Assembly (NCBI GenBank): GCA_021802375.1 | Contig: JAKAAL010000086.1 | Coordinates: 1 to 10,408, forward strand | Source: Bacillota bacterium | Lineage (GTDB): Bacteria; Bacillota_E; Sulfobacillia; Sulfobacillales; Sulfobacillaceae | Direction of reading: 5' to 3' | Length of the DNA: 10,408 bases | Shown: positions 1 to 6,317 of the stretch, piece by piece | Layout: each line of letters begins with the position of its first letter | How positions within the stretch are numbered: the first letter of the stretch is position 1 | Made by a program: the position numbers and the translations under genes | The notes under the pieces: generated by a model | Told to the model about the DNA's origin: nothing | Seen by the model: the letters and a program-made list of their open reading frames with translations, nothing else | The model's database searches: none

Positions 1-173
1 GGGGTTTAGGGTACCCCGAGTCTATTCGCACCTCATTCAGTGGTCAATACGAAATTATGGGAACATTCAATCTCACAAACTTAAGCTGCACCCTTCTGCG
101 GTGATCACCACGTCGGCGCCATACTCCGAGCAGGAAAGCCACCCGATCCAGTCGTCAAAGCCGAGAATTCGAA
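1..173. other. Short stretch without a supported gene
   Basis: No gene with a start and ribosome binding site is visible here. Two short palindromes are present: GGTGATCACC (100-109) and GGGTACCC (9-16), the latter inside a GGGGT/ACCCC pair at the extreme left edge. On the reverse strand, one frame runs open into this stretch and stops at 73-75. Its last part reads like protein (…GFDDWIGWLSC…, then GADVVITAEG) but has no start of its own and would have to overlap the 174-515 gene. It could be a remnant of a lost gene or chance. No intrinsic terminator for the 174-515 gene is evident. Confidence 0.4.
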
Positions 174-515
174 TTAGGCGCCGGGAAAGAGGAGTTTGGC
201 CAACACGCCGAGGGCCATCACGGCGATGAGGCCGATGGACCAAACCCATTGGCGTTGGAGGGTGTTAAAGTGGCGATCGACTGCGTCAAAGCGGTGATCC
301 ATGGACGTTTTTAAGGCGTCCAGATCTTGTTTGACATCATCAATGCGGGCGTTGGTATCTCGCTTAACGGTTTGAATTTCTTCATGCAGGTCCTGCTTTA
401 CGGCGGCTAGCTGTCCTTTCAGGTCATCAAGCCGTTGCAAAATGAGCCAGCTGACGCTGACTTTTTCGTCGGGACCCGTGACACCTTGAGGTGCCGTCGG
501 CTGTTCTTCGGCCAT
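174..515 (-). CDS. Small coiled-coil protein with C-terminal membrane anchor, unknown function
   Basis: A predicted protein of 113 residues, begun at the ATG at 515 (MAEEQPTAPQG…). This start is chosen because an AAGGAG motif lies 10 bases upstream of it; an in-frame ATG at 542 would place that motif inside the gene. After a flexible Pro/Thr-rich N-terminus, residues about 20-85 are highly charged with regular hydrophobic spacing (repeats of the form VKQDL, VKRD, VKQDLDALK), typical of a coiled coil. Residues about 90-110 (VWSIGLIAVMALGVLAKLLF) form one membrane helix, giving a tail-anchored layout. The repeated VKxDLxxxK pattern resembles small hemolysin-XhlA-like or DUF1640-like coiled-coil/membrane proteins, but I cannot assign a family. 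It is transcribed away from the sigma operon, and a role cannot be inferred from its neighbours. Confidence 0.72.
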   Translation of the reverse strand: MAEEQPTAPQGVTGPDEKVSVSWLILQRLDDLKGQLAAVKQDLHEEIQTVKRDTNARIDDVKQDLDALKTSMDHRFDAVDRHFNTLQRQWVWSIGLIAVMALGVLAKLLFPGA

Positions 516-525
516 GGCTATGCCG

Positions 526-531
526 CTCCTT
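526..531 (-). promoter_or_regulatory. Ribosome binding site fixing the start of the 174-515 gene
   Basis: On the reverse strand this reads AAGGAG, 10 bases before the ATG at 515. It lies downstream of the more distal in-frame ATG at 542, so it supports the shorter protein. Confidence 0.6.
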
Positions 532-826
532 CGTTTTTTCATAGTCTACCATAGGCGCATCCGCAGCCCACAGGGTGGAGGGAGGCATCGCACGGGCTTG
601 TCAGCGGTATCGTTGTTGAGCGGATAACTGGCCGACGTCGTTTAGAGGTATTCAGTTTCTTCCGTGGTTGGGGTGGTAGCATGCCAATGGCAGGCGATGG
701 ACTCCAGCAGGAGGGTGGTCCCTGTTCGGCATCGGCGACCCCTTCAAAGTGCTTCCCAAAAAGTTTCTTTTTTACCGTCGTCCCCTGTTCTCGTTCTCGA
801 GCGATCTTCCGTTGGAGGGTGTGACC

Positions 827-862
827 AGGTAGCCCGAACGCATTACTGCGCTCGGGCTACCT
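827..862. repeat. Strong 16-bp inverted repeat (hairpin) with 4-base loop
   Basis: AGGTAGCCCGAACGCA (827-842) pairs with TGCGCTCGGGCTACCT (847-862) around the loop TTAC. Fifteen of 16 positions pair; the single mismatch is A838/C851. No run of T or A flanks it, so it is not a standard intrinsic terminator on either strand. It could be a dispersed REP-like element, a protein-binding site, the end of a small mobile element or part of a structured RNA. No second copy was noticed in this window. Confidence 0.7.
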
Positions 863-959
863 CAGAACCAGACGAGCACGTGTGCGCGCATCCGGCTCCA
901 ACAAGTGTTATCCAAGTCAGAAAGGCGTAGGTCTCGCTACTGGGGCAAGCGTTCCATTA

Positions 960-1042
960 CCTCCGAGGGGCGATTAGGCCCCGCCGGACTACCGGTCCGG
1001 CATTGGCGCACCGCCCAATATTGGGACTGGGCCGCTCGGAGG
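960..1042. other. Candidate structured RNA or cruciform: closed multibranch fold
   Basis: By hand, this 83-base stretch folds into a closing stem CCTCCGAG (960-967) with CTCGGAGG (1035-1042), 8 of 8 pairs. It encloses three hairpins with almost no spacer. These are GGGC/GCCC (968-971 with 978-981), GCCGGAC/GTCCGGC (983-989 with 995-1001) and ATTGGCG/CGCCCAAT (1002-1008 with 1012-1019, one bulged C). The remaining 15 bases are unpaired or weakly paired. The size and cloverleaf-like plan recall a tRNA, but I see no T-loop, no conserved 8-9 bases and no standard anticodon arm on either strand. It matches no riboswitch or ribozyme consensus I recognise. High GC makes chance pairing easier, so covariation is the real test. 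Confidence 0.35.
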
Positions 1043-1322
1043 ACTAGGCGAAGAAGACGCAGGTAAACTCTTAATGCGGTCAGTATGGGAACGGTTCCCG
1101 AAGTGCGGAAAAATGCCGAGAAACCGAAGAGGCCTGAACGAAAATTCTCAGATTGTTGCGTCCGCCCCGCAAACAGATACGGGTAAGGATTGGGCATACC
1201 GTGGGAAGGTCAAGACGTCGGAAAATTGGCTAAAGGGGTGGCCGTTAACAGGAATAGCGAGTTAGGCTCCATTTGGGGGCTTCGCCCAGCGTCAACAGAG
1301 ACTCCTCGATCTCTGTAAGCAT

Positions 1323-1331
1323 TGCTATAAT
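1323..1331 (+). promoter_or_regulatory. Extended -10 promoter element, possible promoter of the sigma operon
   Basis: The sequence TGCTATAAT combines the TGn extension with a perfect TATAAT (1326-1331). The 6 bases at the expected -35 position (around 1303-1308) do not resemble TTGACA, which extended -10 promoters tolerate. A start near 1338 would leave a leader of about 260 bases before the sigma gene at 1599. A second TATAAT sits at 1399-1404, also without a good -35. Since sigma operons of this kind usually control themselves, a separate promoter recognised by the encoded sigma factor is also likely, but I cannot identify it. Confidence 0.35.
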
Positions 1332-1585
1332 CAGTCTCCTGTCACCGTTCAGTCGTGCCTATTTCGTGGAGTCTCAGACCTCAGCGTCCCGGAAGACGTA
1401 TAATACGGGCAAGAACGCGCCGTTTTACCAAAAAGCCAGTTGGGCCGCTATTCGGGCTCATATCCGAATCGACAGACCGCGCTAGGCACCGCGTGTCACC
1501 CCCCGGACCATCCTCGGGGTAGAGAATTTCTCTGAGAATCCTCGGTCACCGGTTACAAAATGCAGCAGCGTGCCGTCTTTAGAAC

Positions 1586-1592
1586 AGGAGGG
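1586..1592 (+). promoter_or_regulatory. Ribosome binding site fixing the sigma factor start
   Basis: AGGAGGG ends 6 bases before the ATG at 1599. The upstream in-frame ATG at 1560 has no comparable site, so the 207-residue form is preferred. Confidence 0.75.
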
Positions 1593-1598
1593 AATACC

Positions 1599-2222
1599 AT
1601 GCGAAAAGCGGGGAAGGTTTCGCCGATTCCCTTACCGCGCTTCGACCAGTTGTACCACCAGCATTTTGAGGCCCTGGTCGCTTACGCGTCTCGATTGTTG
1701 GACGGTGAACGATCGCGAGCCGAAGACGTGGTTCAAGAGGCGTTTGCTCGCCTGATGCAAGCTCCGCCGGAAGATATGGCATTGACTGCGGGATGGCTTA
1801 GGGTGGTGGTCCAACACCTGTGTTACGACCTGTTTCGTAAGAACAGCCAGGAGCGGCACTGGCAAGAAGGCTTGCCGGCGACCGAGCGTGGGTTGGCCCC
1901 TTCGGCCGAAGAGGTTTTCATTGAAAGCGTCGATCGCGACCACATCGTCCGTTCTCTGCGAGGACTCGACCCTCGCGAATCCCGTGCGTTGTGGCTCCGC
2001 CACACCGGCTATCGATATCGTGAAATTGCAAAGGAATTGGGCATTGACCCAAACCAAGTGGGCATGGTGCTGTTGCGGGCGATGAAGAAACTGAAAGCCG
2101 CATACCACCAAGAGGAGGAGTTGGCGCATGGAGAGGATTTGCCCAGAAGAGGTCACATGGTTGAGATTTCTGGATCACGAAACGACGGACCAAGAAAGCG
2201 CCACATTGGCGGATCATCTTAA
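1599..2222 (+). CDS. ECF-type RNA polymerase sigma factor (sigma-70 family)
   Basis: A predicted protein of 207 residues that would direct RNA polymerase to a dedicated set of promoters. Region 2 spans about residues 14-84: FDQLYHQHFEALVAYASRLL, then AEDVVQEAF (41-49), the conserved acidic/hydrophobic helix of region 2.2, and GWLRVVVQHLCYDLFRK (65-81). Region 4 spans about 113-168, with the helix-turn-helix in YREIAKELGIDPNQVGMVLLRAM (138-162). Region 3 is missing, as expected for the ECF group. The start is set by AGGAGGG 6 bases upstream. Residues 177-207 are a polar tail encoded entirely inside the overlap with the next gene; this is beyond the usual end of the family. The directly following anti-sigma factor and ABC exporter genes suggest a cell-envelope or antimicrobial-compound response, as in the sigY operon of B. 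subtilis; the signal is unknown. Confidence 0.93.
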   Translation: MRKAGKVSPIPLPRFDQLYHQHFEALVAYASRLLDGERSRAEDVVQEAFARLMQAPPEDMALTAGWLRVVVQHLCYDLFRKNSQERHWQEGLPATERGLAPSAEEVFIESVDRDHIVRSLRGLDPRESRALWLRHTGYRYREIAKELGIDPNQVGMVLLRAMKKLKAAYHQEEELAHGEDLPRRGHMVEISGSRNDGPRKRHIGGSS

Positions 2223-3225
2223 GATCTGCAGGCCTTGCCATACGCTGCTTTTAGAGGTGGGTCAGACGGCGGGATGGACGGCGTCGATCATAGAGGACTG
2301 GATCCAGGAGCTGCCCACCCAACGATCTCGAAAAGTACGCTTCCGACAAGGCTGGGGCTCCGTTCAGGGCCTCGTGGCCTCGCTGCTGGTCGTGGGTCTG
2401 ACCTTGACGGCGATACCTACTACCCGACATGCCCTTGCTGCCTTAGTCCAATCGTTTCAATTTACTCGCGTGGCCACGGTTACCTTGACCTCGCAGCAAA
2501 TCAATCAGATTGCTAACCAACTATCCCAAAGCGGGACGGTGAGCATTCAGCACTACGGATCGATTAAAGTCGAGGGCGTTCGGAGTGTGCCCAAGACCGT
2601 GCCTTTGAGTCAAGTAGCCGGTCAGTCGGGGCTCCCCTACGAATGGCCGCAGGCTCTGACCGGCCCTGGAGTTTCTGCCCAAATCACCGCGCCTGAGCAG
2701 GTGGTGCTAACGTTGAACGTGAACGCCATTAACCAGCTCATCAAAGATGAGGGAGGCGGCCAATTCTTTCCGCAGAATGTGAGTGGGATACCTATCACCG
2801 TCAGCGTTCCAACGACCGTGAACATTGCGGATGGACCAAGCTCGGATAAAACTTCCAGTCGTCAAAGCACCGGTCAGTACGACCTGACCGAAACCGGGAC
2901 GCCTTCAATTTCGGTCCCTGGGTCGATCAACGAGCGTCAAATCGCGACCGCCATCGCCTCTCTGCCGTTCTTACCGCAATCCCTGCAGGAAGCGTTGGTG
3001 CCGCTCGAGCACAATCTGTCAAACACCGTGGTCATTCCGACTTTCGGGAAACCGGGCCATGTGACGGTTCAAGGCCAATCCGGAGTGCTCGTTACCCTGC
3101 CTGGAATGAGTTCGAGTATGCGTACGGCGATCTGGGTTCGCGACGGGGTGTTTAACCAATTCTCCTACAACGGGCCGATGAGTTCTAAAAAGTTTGTCCA
3201 AGAGGTTCAACAATGGTTCCCCTAA
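2128..3225 (+). CDS. Zinc-type membrane anti-sigma factor
   Basis: A predicted protein of 365 residues expected to hold the preceding sigma factor inactive at the membrane. The N-terminus (MERICPEEVTWLRFLDHETT…) has the anti-sigma zinc-binding pattern His30-x3-Cys34-x2-Cys37 (DHLKICRPC). One membrane helix lies at about residues 78-97 (GSVQGLVASLLVVGLTLTAI), so residues from about 100 to the end lie outside the cell. That outer part is long, rich in Ser, Thr, Val and Gln, and without a fold I can name with confidence. It probably senses the signal; its last 60 residues resemble DUF4367-like sensor ends only weakly. AGGAGGAG lies 7 bases before the ATG, inside the sigma gene, and the two genes overlap by 95 bases in different frames. 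The 3' end overlaps the ABC ATPase gene by 13 bases. Confidence 0.85.
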   Translation: MERICPEEVTWLRFLDHETTDQESATLADHLKICRPCHTLLLEVGQTAGWTASIIEDWIQELPTQRSRKVRFRQGWGSVQGLVASLLVVGLTLTAIPTTRHALAALVQSFQFTRVATVTLTSQQINQIANQLSQSGTVSIQHYGSIKVEGVRSVPKTVPLSQVAGQSGLPYEWPQALTGPGVSAQITAPEQVVLTLNVNAINQLIKDEGGGQFFPQNVSGIPITVSVPTTVNIADGPSSDKTSSRQSTGQYDLTETGTPSISVPGSINERQIATAIASLPFLPQSLQEALVPLEHNLSNTVVIPTFGKPGHVTVQGQSGVLVTLPGMSSSMRTAIWVRDGVFNQFSYNGPMSSKKFVQEVQQWFP

Positions 3226-4193
3226 AGGTCTCAGACTCTCCTCCCAATGCCATCGAAGCCGTCGGCTTGAGCAAGCGTTACGGTCGCGTCATGGCCTGTC
3301 AAAACGTTAACTTGCTGGTGCGGTCGGGAGAAATCTTCGGATTCTTGGGCCCGAATGGCGCGGGAAAGAGCACCGTAGTGAAAATCCTGCTAGGGCTGGT
3401 GCCAGCGAGTCAAGGCACCGCCCGCCTTTTGGGTCGATCGTACAAGGAGCGGGAGGTGCATCGCCGCATCGGGTATTTGCCGGAGCTATTTAGGTATCCG
3501 CCCTGGCTCACGGTGCGCGAGGTGGTGACTTGGCACGCCCGTCTGGCCAGGGTCTTGCGACCAGGCCCGGCCGTGGCCGAGGCGCTTATCACGGTGGGGC
3601 TCGGCGATCGTTCAGACGTTCGGGTGGGCACGTTGAGTAAAGGACTACAGCAGCGGTTGGGGTTGGCAGTAGCCATCGTGGCCGACCCCGACCTCCTGTT
3701 TTTGGACGAACCGACGTCGGCGATGGACCCGGTCGGTCGCCATGAGGTCGGGGTGTTGTTGCGCCAGTGGCGGGCCAGGGGAAAAACCGTCTTTTTGAAC
3801 AGCCACTTGTTGGCCGATTTGGAGGGGCTCTGCGATCGGGTAGCGCTCATCGACCGCGGACAACTCCTCGATACCGGGGGGCTGAGCGACGTCTTGGCGG
3901 CCAGTGCGGCGTACGAATTCGCCACGGGACCGGTGCCTTCCGCCTGCCTCGAGGAATTAAGGGCCCAGGGAATCGCAATCGAGGGCGCGGATGGGCGATG
4001 GACCTATGCCGGACCGCGCGACAAGCTTCCGCGAGTGCATCAGATCTTCAGCCATCACGGCGTCGACGTGTACGAGGTGGTTCCGGTTCGGCAGTCGTTG
4101 GAATCGTGGTTTTTGGCCAGTTTGCAGGAGAAGGAGGTGTCGGGTGATGATCCTGATCGTGCGTCTGACCATCTGGGAAACTTTCCGTCGTAA
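3213..4193 (+). CDS. ABC transporter ATP-binding protein
   Basis: A predicted protein of 326 residues, the nucleotide-binding subunit of an ABC exporter acting at the inner face of the membrane. Walker A is GPNGAGKST (46-54), the signature is LSKGLQQR (141-148) and Walker B with the catalytic Glu is LLFLDEPTSAMDP (161-173). The switch His is His198 in LNSHLL. The Q-loop position carries Glu (GYLPE, 87-91), as is common in the NosF/CcmA/EcsA-like branch that pairs with ABC-2 permeases. About 100 residues follow the core ATPase and may contact the permease. AGAGG lies 7 bases before the ATG. The first 13 bases overlap the anti-sigma gene and the last 47 overlap the permease gene, so the ATPase and permease are almost certainly partners. 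The exported substrate is unknown. Confidence 0.93.
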   Translation: MVPLKVSDSPPNAIEAVGLSKRYGRVMACQNVNLLVRSGEIFGFLGPNGAGKSTVVKILLGLVPASQGTARLLGRSYKEREVHRRIGYLPELFRYPPWLTVREVVTWHARLARVLRPGPAVAEALITVGLGDRSDVRVGTLSKGLQQRLGLAVAIVADPDLLFLDEPTSAMDPVGRHEVGVLLRQWRARGKTVFLNSHLLADLEGLCDRVALIDRGQLLDTGGLSDVLAASAAYEFATGPVPSACLEELRAQGIAIEGADGRWTYAGPRDKLPRVHQIFSHHGVDVYEVVPVRQSLESWFLASLQEKEVSGDDPDRASDHLGNFPS

Positions 4194-4981
4194 GGTCTTA
4201 CTCTCCAGCCTGGTAATGACCGGGGTGTTTTTGTGGTTGTTTTGGATGGAGGTCTCGCATGAGCCGCGCTTGGCGATCACCCAAAATCCTTTGGCGGATG
4301 TGACTTCCGCCGTGGCCAATCTGGGACTGGGTGCCTTTTTCTGTTATGTGGTCATCGCGTTCTTCGCGATCTTCTCGGTCAGTGGAGCCATTTCGTCGGA
4401 AATCGAAAGCGGAATGCTGGCCGCGGTGGTTCCTCGGCCAGTCTATCGCGCGGAAATCGTTTTAGGCAAATGGGTGGGATTTGCCTTGGTGCAACTATGC
4501 TACGTCTCGTTCTTGTTTTTTCAGCATGGTGGTCGTGATCGGTGCCTTTGACGCCCGAATCTTGCCGCCACCGGCGGCGATCGTCGCAGCTTGGGCTCTG
4601 TTTGTTGGAGAGGCCTGGATATTGTCGGCAGTGGGACTCTTGGGTTCGGTGTTGCTGCCCACCTTGACCAACGGGATCACTCTGGCCTTGGGCTTTCTTG
4701 TGGCTTTCTTAAGCGGGGGACTCGCGCAAATTCCCGTCGGTCAATCGGCCGTGGTCGACCGCATCGCTACCGTGATGGACCTTCTCTTGCCTACCGATGG
4801 CTTGTACCGTCGGGCGGTCTTTGAAATGACGCACAACAGTCAAAGTCTTATCGCTCTCAACGTATTGGGGCCATTTGGGGTGTTGAAGGTACCAAATGAT
4901 GCGTTTTTGGCGTACGCTTTGGTTTATCTGGTGGGGGTGCTGGCTTTGACCGTTCGATTTTTCCAACGTCGAGACATCTGA
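4147..4981 (+). pseudogene. ABC-2 type transporter permease, interrupted by a frameshift
   Basis: This is the membrane partner of the preceding ATPase. The start ATG at 4147 has AAGGAGGT 8 bases upstream. The first frame (4147-4551) gives MILIVRLTIWETFRRK, membrane helices and the typical ABC-2 stretch GAISSEIESGMLAAVVPRPV followed by a GKWVGF helix. It then runs out of frame at TTTTTT (4516-4521) and stops at 4549-4551. The next frame continues the same protein from about 4520 to 4981, with further membrane helices (IVAAWALFVGEAWILSAVGL, ALVYLVGVLALTV) and a basic C-terminus FFQRRDI. With one T removed from the run the product would be 277 residues, the usual size of a NosY/YxlG-like permease. 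There is no other damage, so this is a very recent mutation, a ribosomal or polymerase slippage site, or a sequencing error. If real and unrescued, the exporter is inactive. Confidence 0.85.
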
Positions 4982-5308
4982 AGACGAAGCCCAGATTAGA
5001 GAGGTTTGTGGAAACCGAGCATGGTGGTGTACTGAGGCGCCGTCAACCGAAAGGGGCGGCCAACTGAGCGACAGACCTCCTATACCACGGTCACAGTTTC
5101 CTAATCGGTAACCCGGTTTTGGGGTAACCGTACACTTGCAGACTTGAACGAGTGCGTATTGGACGCAAATGTGGGGCATGGTAGGTCTCGCCACAGGAGC
5201 GACGTGAGAGGAACCCAGCGACTCGTCGCGCGAGAATCGTATTTTCATGGTTCGTATCCGGAGGGGAGAGGATAAATCCGAGATCATCCCGAAGCGACCC
5301 CCTAGAGA

Positions 5309-5401
5309 CCTGGTGCATAAGTCCCAAAACCCCGGATCGAGAACCCTGAAACCCGCGTGGTTGTGATCCCTGAAACATGGGTTTTTGGGTTTCGCACCAG
5401 G
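5309..5401. repeat. Imperfect inverted repeat with competing inner pairings
   Basis: CCTGGTGC (5309-5316) is perfectly complementary to GCACCAGG (5394-5401). Inside, CCCAAAACCC (5323-5332) can pair with GGGTTTTTGGG (5379-5389) with one bulged T. In competition, GAAACCC (5348-5354) pairs perfectly with GGGTTTC (5387-5393), which uses the same GGG. The interior also repeats CCCTGAAAC at 5344-5352 and 5368-5376. Such mutually exclusive stems are seen in regulatory RNA leaders, but they can also come from simple A/C-rich and G/T-rich stretches. No gene follows closely on either strand. Confidence 0.45.
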
Positions 5402-5686
5402 CTCATAGTTTCCCATGGGGCCCCGCCCCGCCGCATGAAAAATACCCGGTGTTTCACAGACGATCCAGCGCTCCGCTCGGCAGGGACCGCCTTCTGGCCG
5501 GTCGAATACCCGAGTGCGCTCTCATGGGGAGGCCGATTCGGCTGTGGTCTCACCCGACCGCACCATAGTTTGACTCGGAGTGCCATGGGGATCTCACCTT
5601 GGTGTGAGCCGTTGGCGGAGCCCGCGGAACAGCATCATTTCTTTCTTCCACGCGGGGCAAAGACGTACTGAACGGTGGTCATCAGC

Positions 5687-5716
5687 CAAAAACCCCTTCA
5701 TCAAATCATTGAAGGG
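5687..5716 (-). terminator. Intrinsic terminator, reverse strand
   Basis: On the reverse strand: stem CCCTTCA, 10-base loop, TGAAGGG, one G, then TTTTT. All 7 pairs are perfect (5693-5699 with 5710-5716). It would end a leftward transcript, yet the nearest leftward gene stops 600 bases earlier at 6318. That hints at an unrecognised leftward transcript in between or a second, backup terminator. Confidence 0.55.
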
Positions 5717-5991
5717 AAGGTATCAACTCTTGGGTCCCACGTTCACGGCTCGCTTTTACCCCTCGAGCCACAGGCCGAATCTTCCGTTTAGACGGTCTGT
5801 TCGGTTCTTTGCTTACCCTGACACCGTTGGAGTGTATCCTTTGAGGAATTGGGCCGTGGAATTGTCACTCGGATGGCGCTTTCGGTCATGGCGGGGATCG
5901 GGCCGGATCTGTCGAGTGGGTTTGATTGATTAGCGTAGGCGAAGTTTTCAAGGCAGTATCGGCAGTATGGAGCTACCAAAGCAAGGCGTAT

Positions 5992-6013
5992 GGCGTCGAA
6001 CTCCATCGACGCC
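5992..6013. repeat. Perfect 8-bp hairpin
   Basis: GGCGTCGA (5992-5999) and TCGACGCC (6006-6013) pair perfectly around ACTCCA. Close by are a second possible stem GCCC/GGGC around 6020-6038 and a CCTCG/CGAGG hairpin at 6066-6080, so the 90 bases from 5992 to 6080 are rich in local structure. It may be part of an untranslated RNA lying between the two reverse-strand terminators. Confidence 0.45.
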
Positions 6014-6092
6014 GAGCCGTGCCCTTTTAGCACAGGGCGGTAGGAAATGTCGCCTGAGACAGCGGCCTCGGCTAACGAGGGCTGATGGTCGG

Positions 6093-6113
6093 AAAAAAAG
6101 GCCTTGGCGCCTT
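6093..6113 (-). terminator. Weak intrinsic terminator, reverse strand, after the DUF2726 gene
   Basis: On the reverse strand: AAGGC, loop GCCAAG, GCCTT, with the T run continuing to seven T. The stem is only 5 pairs (6098-6102 with 6109-6113), but the T tract is good. It lies about 200 bases after the stop of the 6318-6758 gene and is the nearest candidate end of its transcript. Confidence 0.4.
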
Positions 6114-6317
6114 GACACGGTATGGATGGGAGTCAGGGGGGATGCTCTCCGCTTCCTTTCCGAGTCTCCTCCCCGAGAACGGACGCCTTCGCCTCCAGGC
6201 AAGTCGCGGTATGCCAAATGGCCCGGTTGTTTCATGGAACGGAACCGACGCGAGCCAGGCATGCATTGGCCCTTCTAGAACGGAGGCGCCGAGGGGAGGG
6301 ACATGGCCAGTCGAAGG

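Larger units (their letters stand above)
516..1598. other. Intergenic region of about 1.08 kb, no convincing gene
   Basis: Open frames of 60-90 codons occur here on both strands, but none has a good ribosome binding site, a recognisable domain or protein-like composition, and they overlap each other. The region instead holds the hairpin at 827-862, the multibranch structure at 960-1042 (with a 12-bp palindrome CCCAATATTGGG at 1014-1025) and a GGGC-TTC-GCCC hairpin at 1277-1287. TATAAT hexamers occur at 1326-1331 and 1399-1404, and a CCCCG/CGGGG pair at 1501-1519. The promoter of the sigma operon must lie in its right part. A decayed gene cannot be excluded. Confidence 0.5.
4982..6317. other. 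Intergenic region of about 1.3 kb, no convincing gene
   Basis: Open frames of up to 235 codons exist on both strands, but they lack ribosome binding sites and recognisable domains, and their composition is unlike the neighbouring proteins. One reverse frame (5788-6003) reads more protein-like (MEFDAIRLALVAPYCRYCLE…) but is too uncertain to call. Seen in the region are a GGTTT/AAACC hairpin just past the operon (5003-5016, no T run) and a direct repeat GGTAACC (5106-5112, 5123-5129). There is also a GGGGCCCC palindrome (5417-5424) and a tandem GGCAGTAT pair (5952-5968). The larger elements are listed separately. No intrinsic terminator for the forward operon was found. Confidence 0.45.

Noticed and set aside
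960..1042. tRNA interpretation of the cloverleaf-like fold
   Set aside because: No T-loop sequence, no conserved bases after the acceptor stem and an 8-bp closing stem; fails on both strands.
1560..1598. Upstream ATG at 1560 as sigma factor start
   Set aside because: No ribosome binding site, whereas AGGAGGG lies ideally before the ATG at 1599.
1632..2156. Long reverse frame antisense to the sigma factor
   Set aside because: It mirrors the coding bias of the sigma gene and has no domain or start signal.
4709..5416. Reverse-strand frame of 235 codons overlapping the permease 3' end
   Set aside because: No ribosome binding site, no domain, and it runs antisense through the clearly coding permease; best explained as chance.
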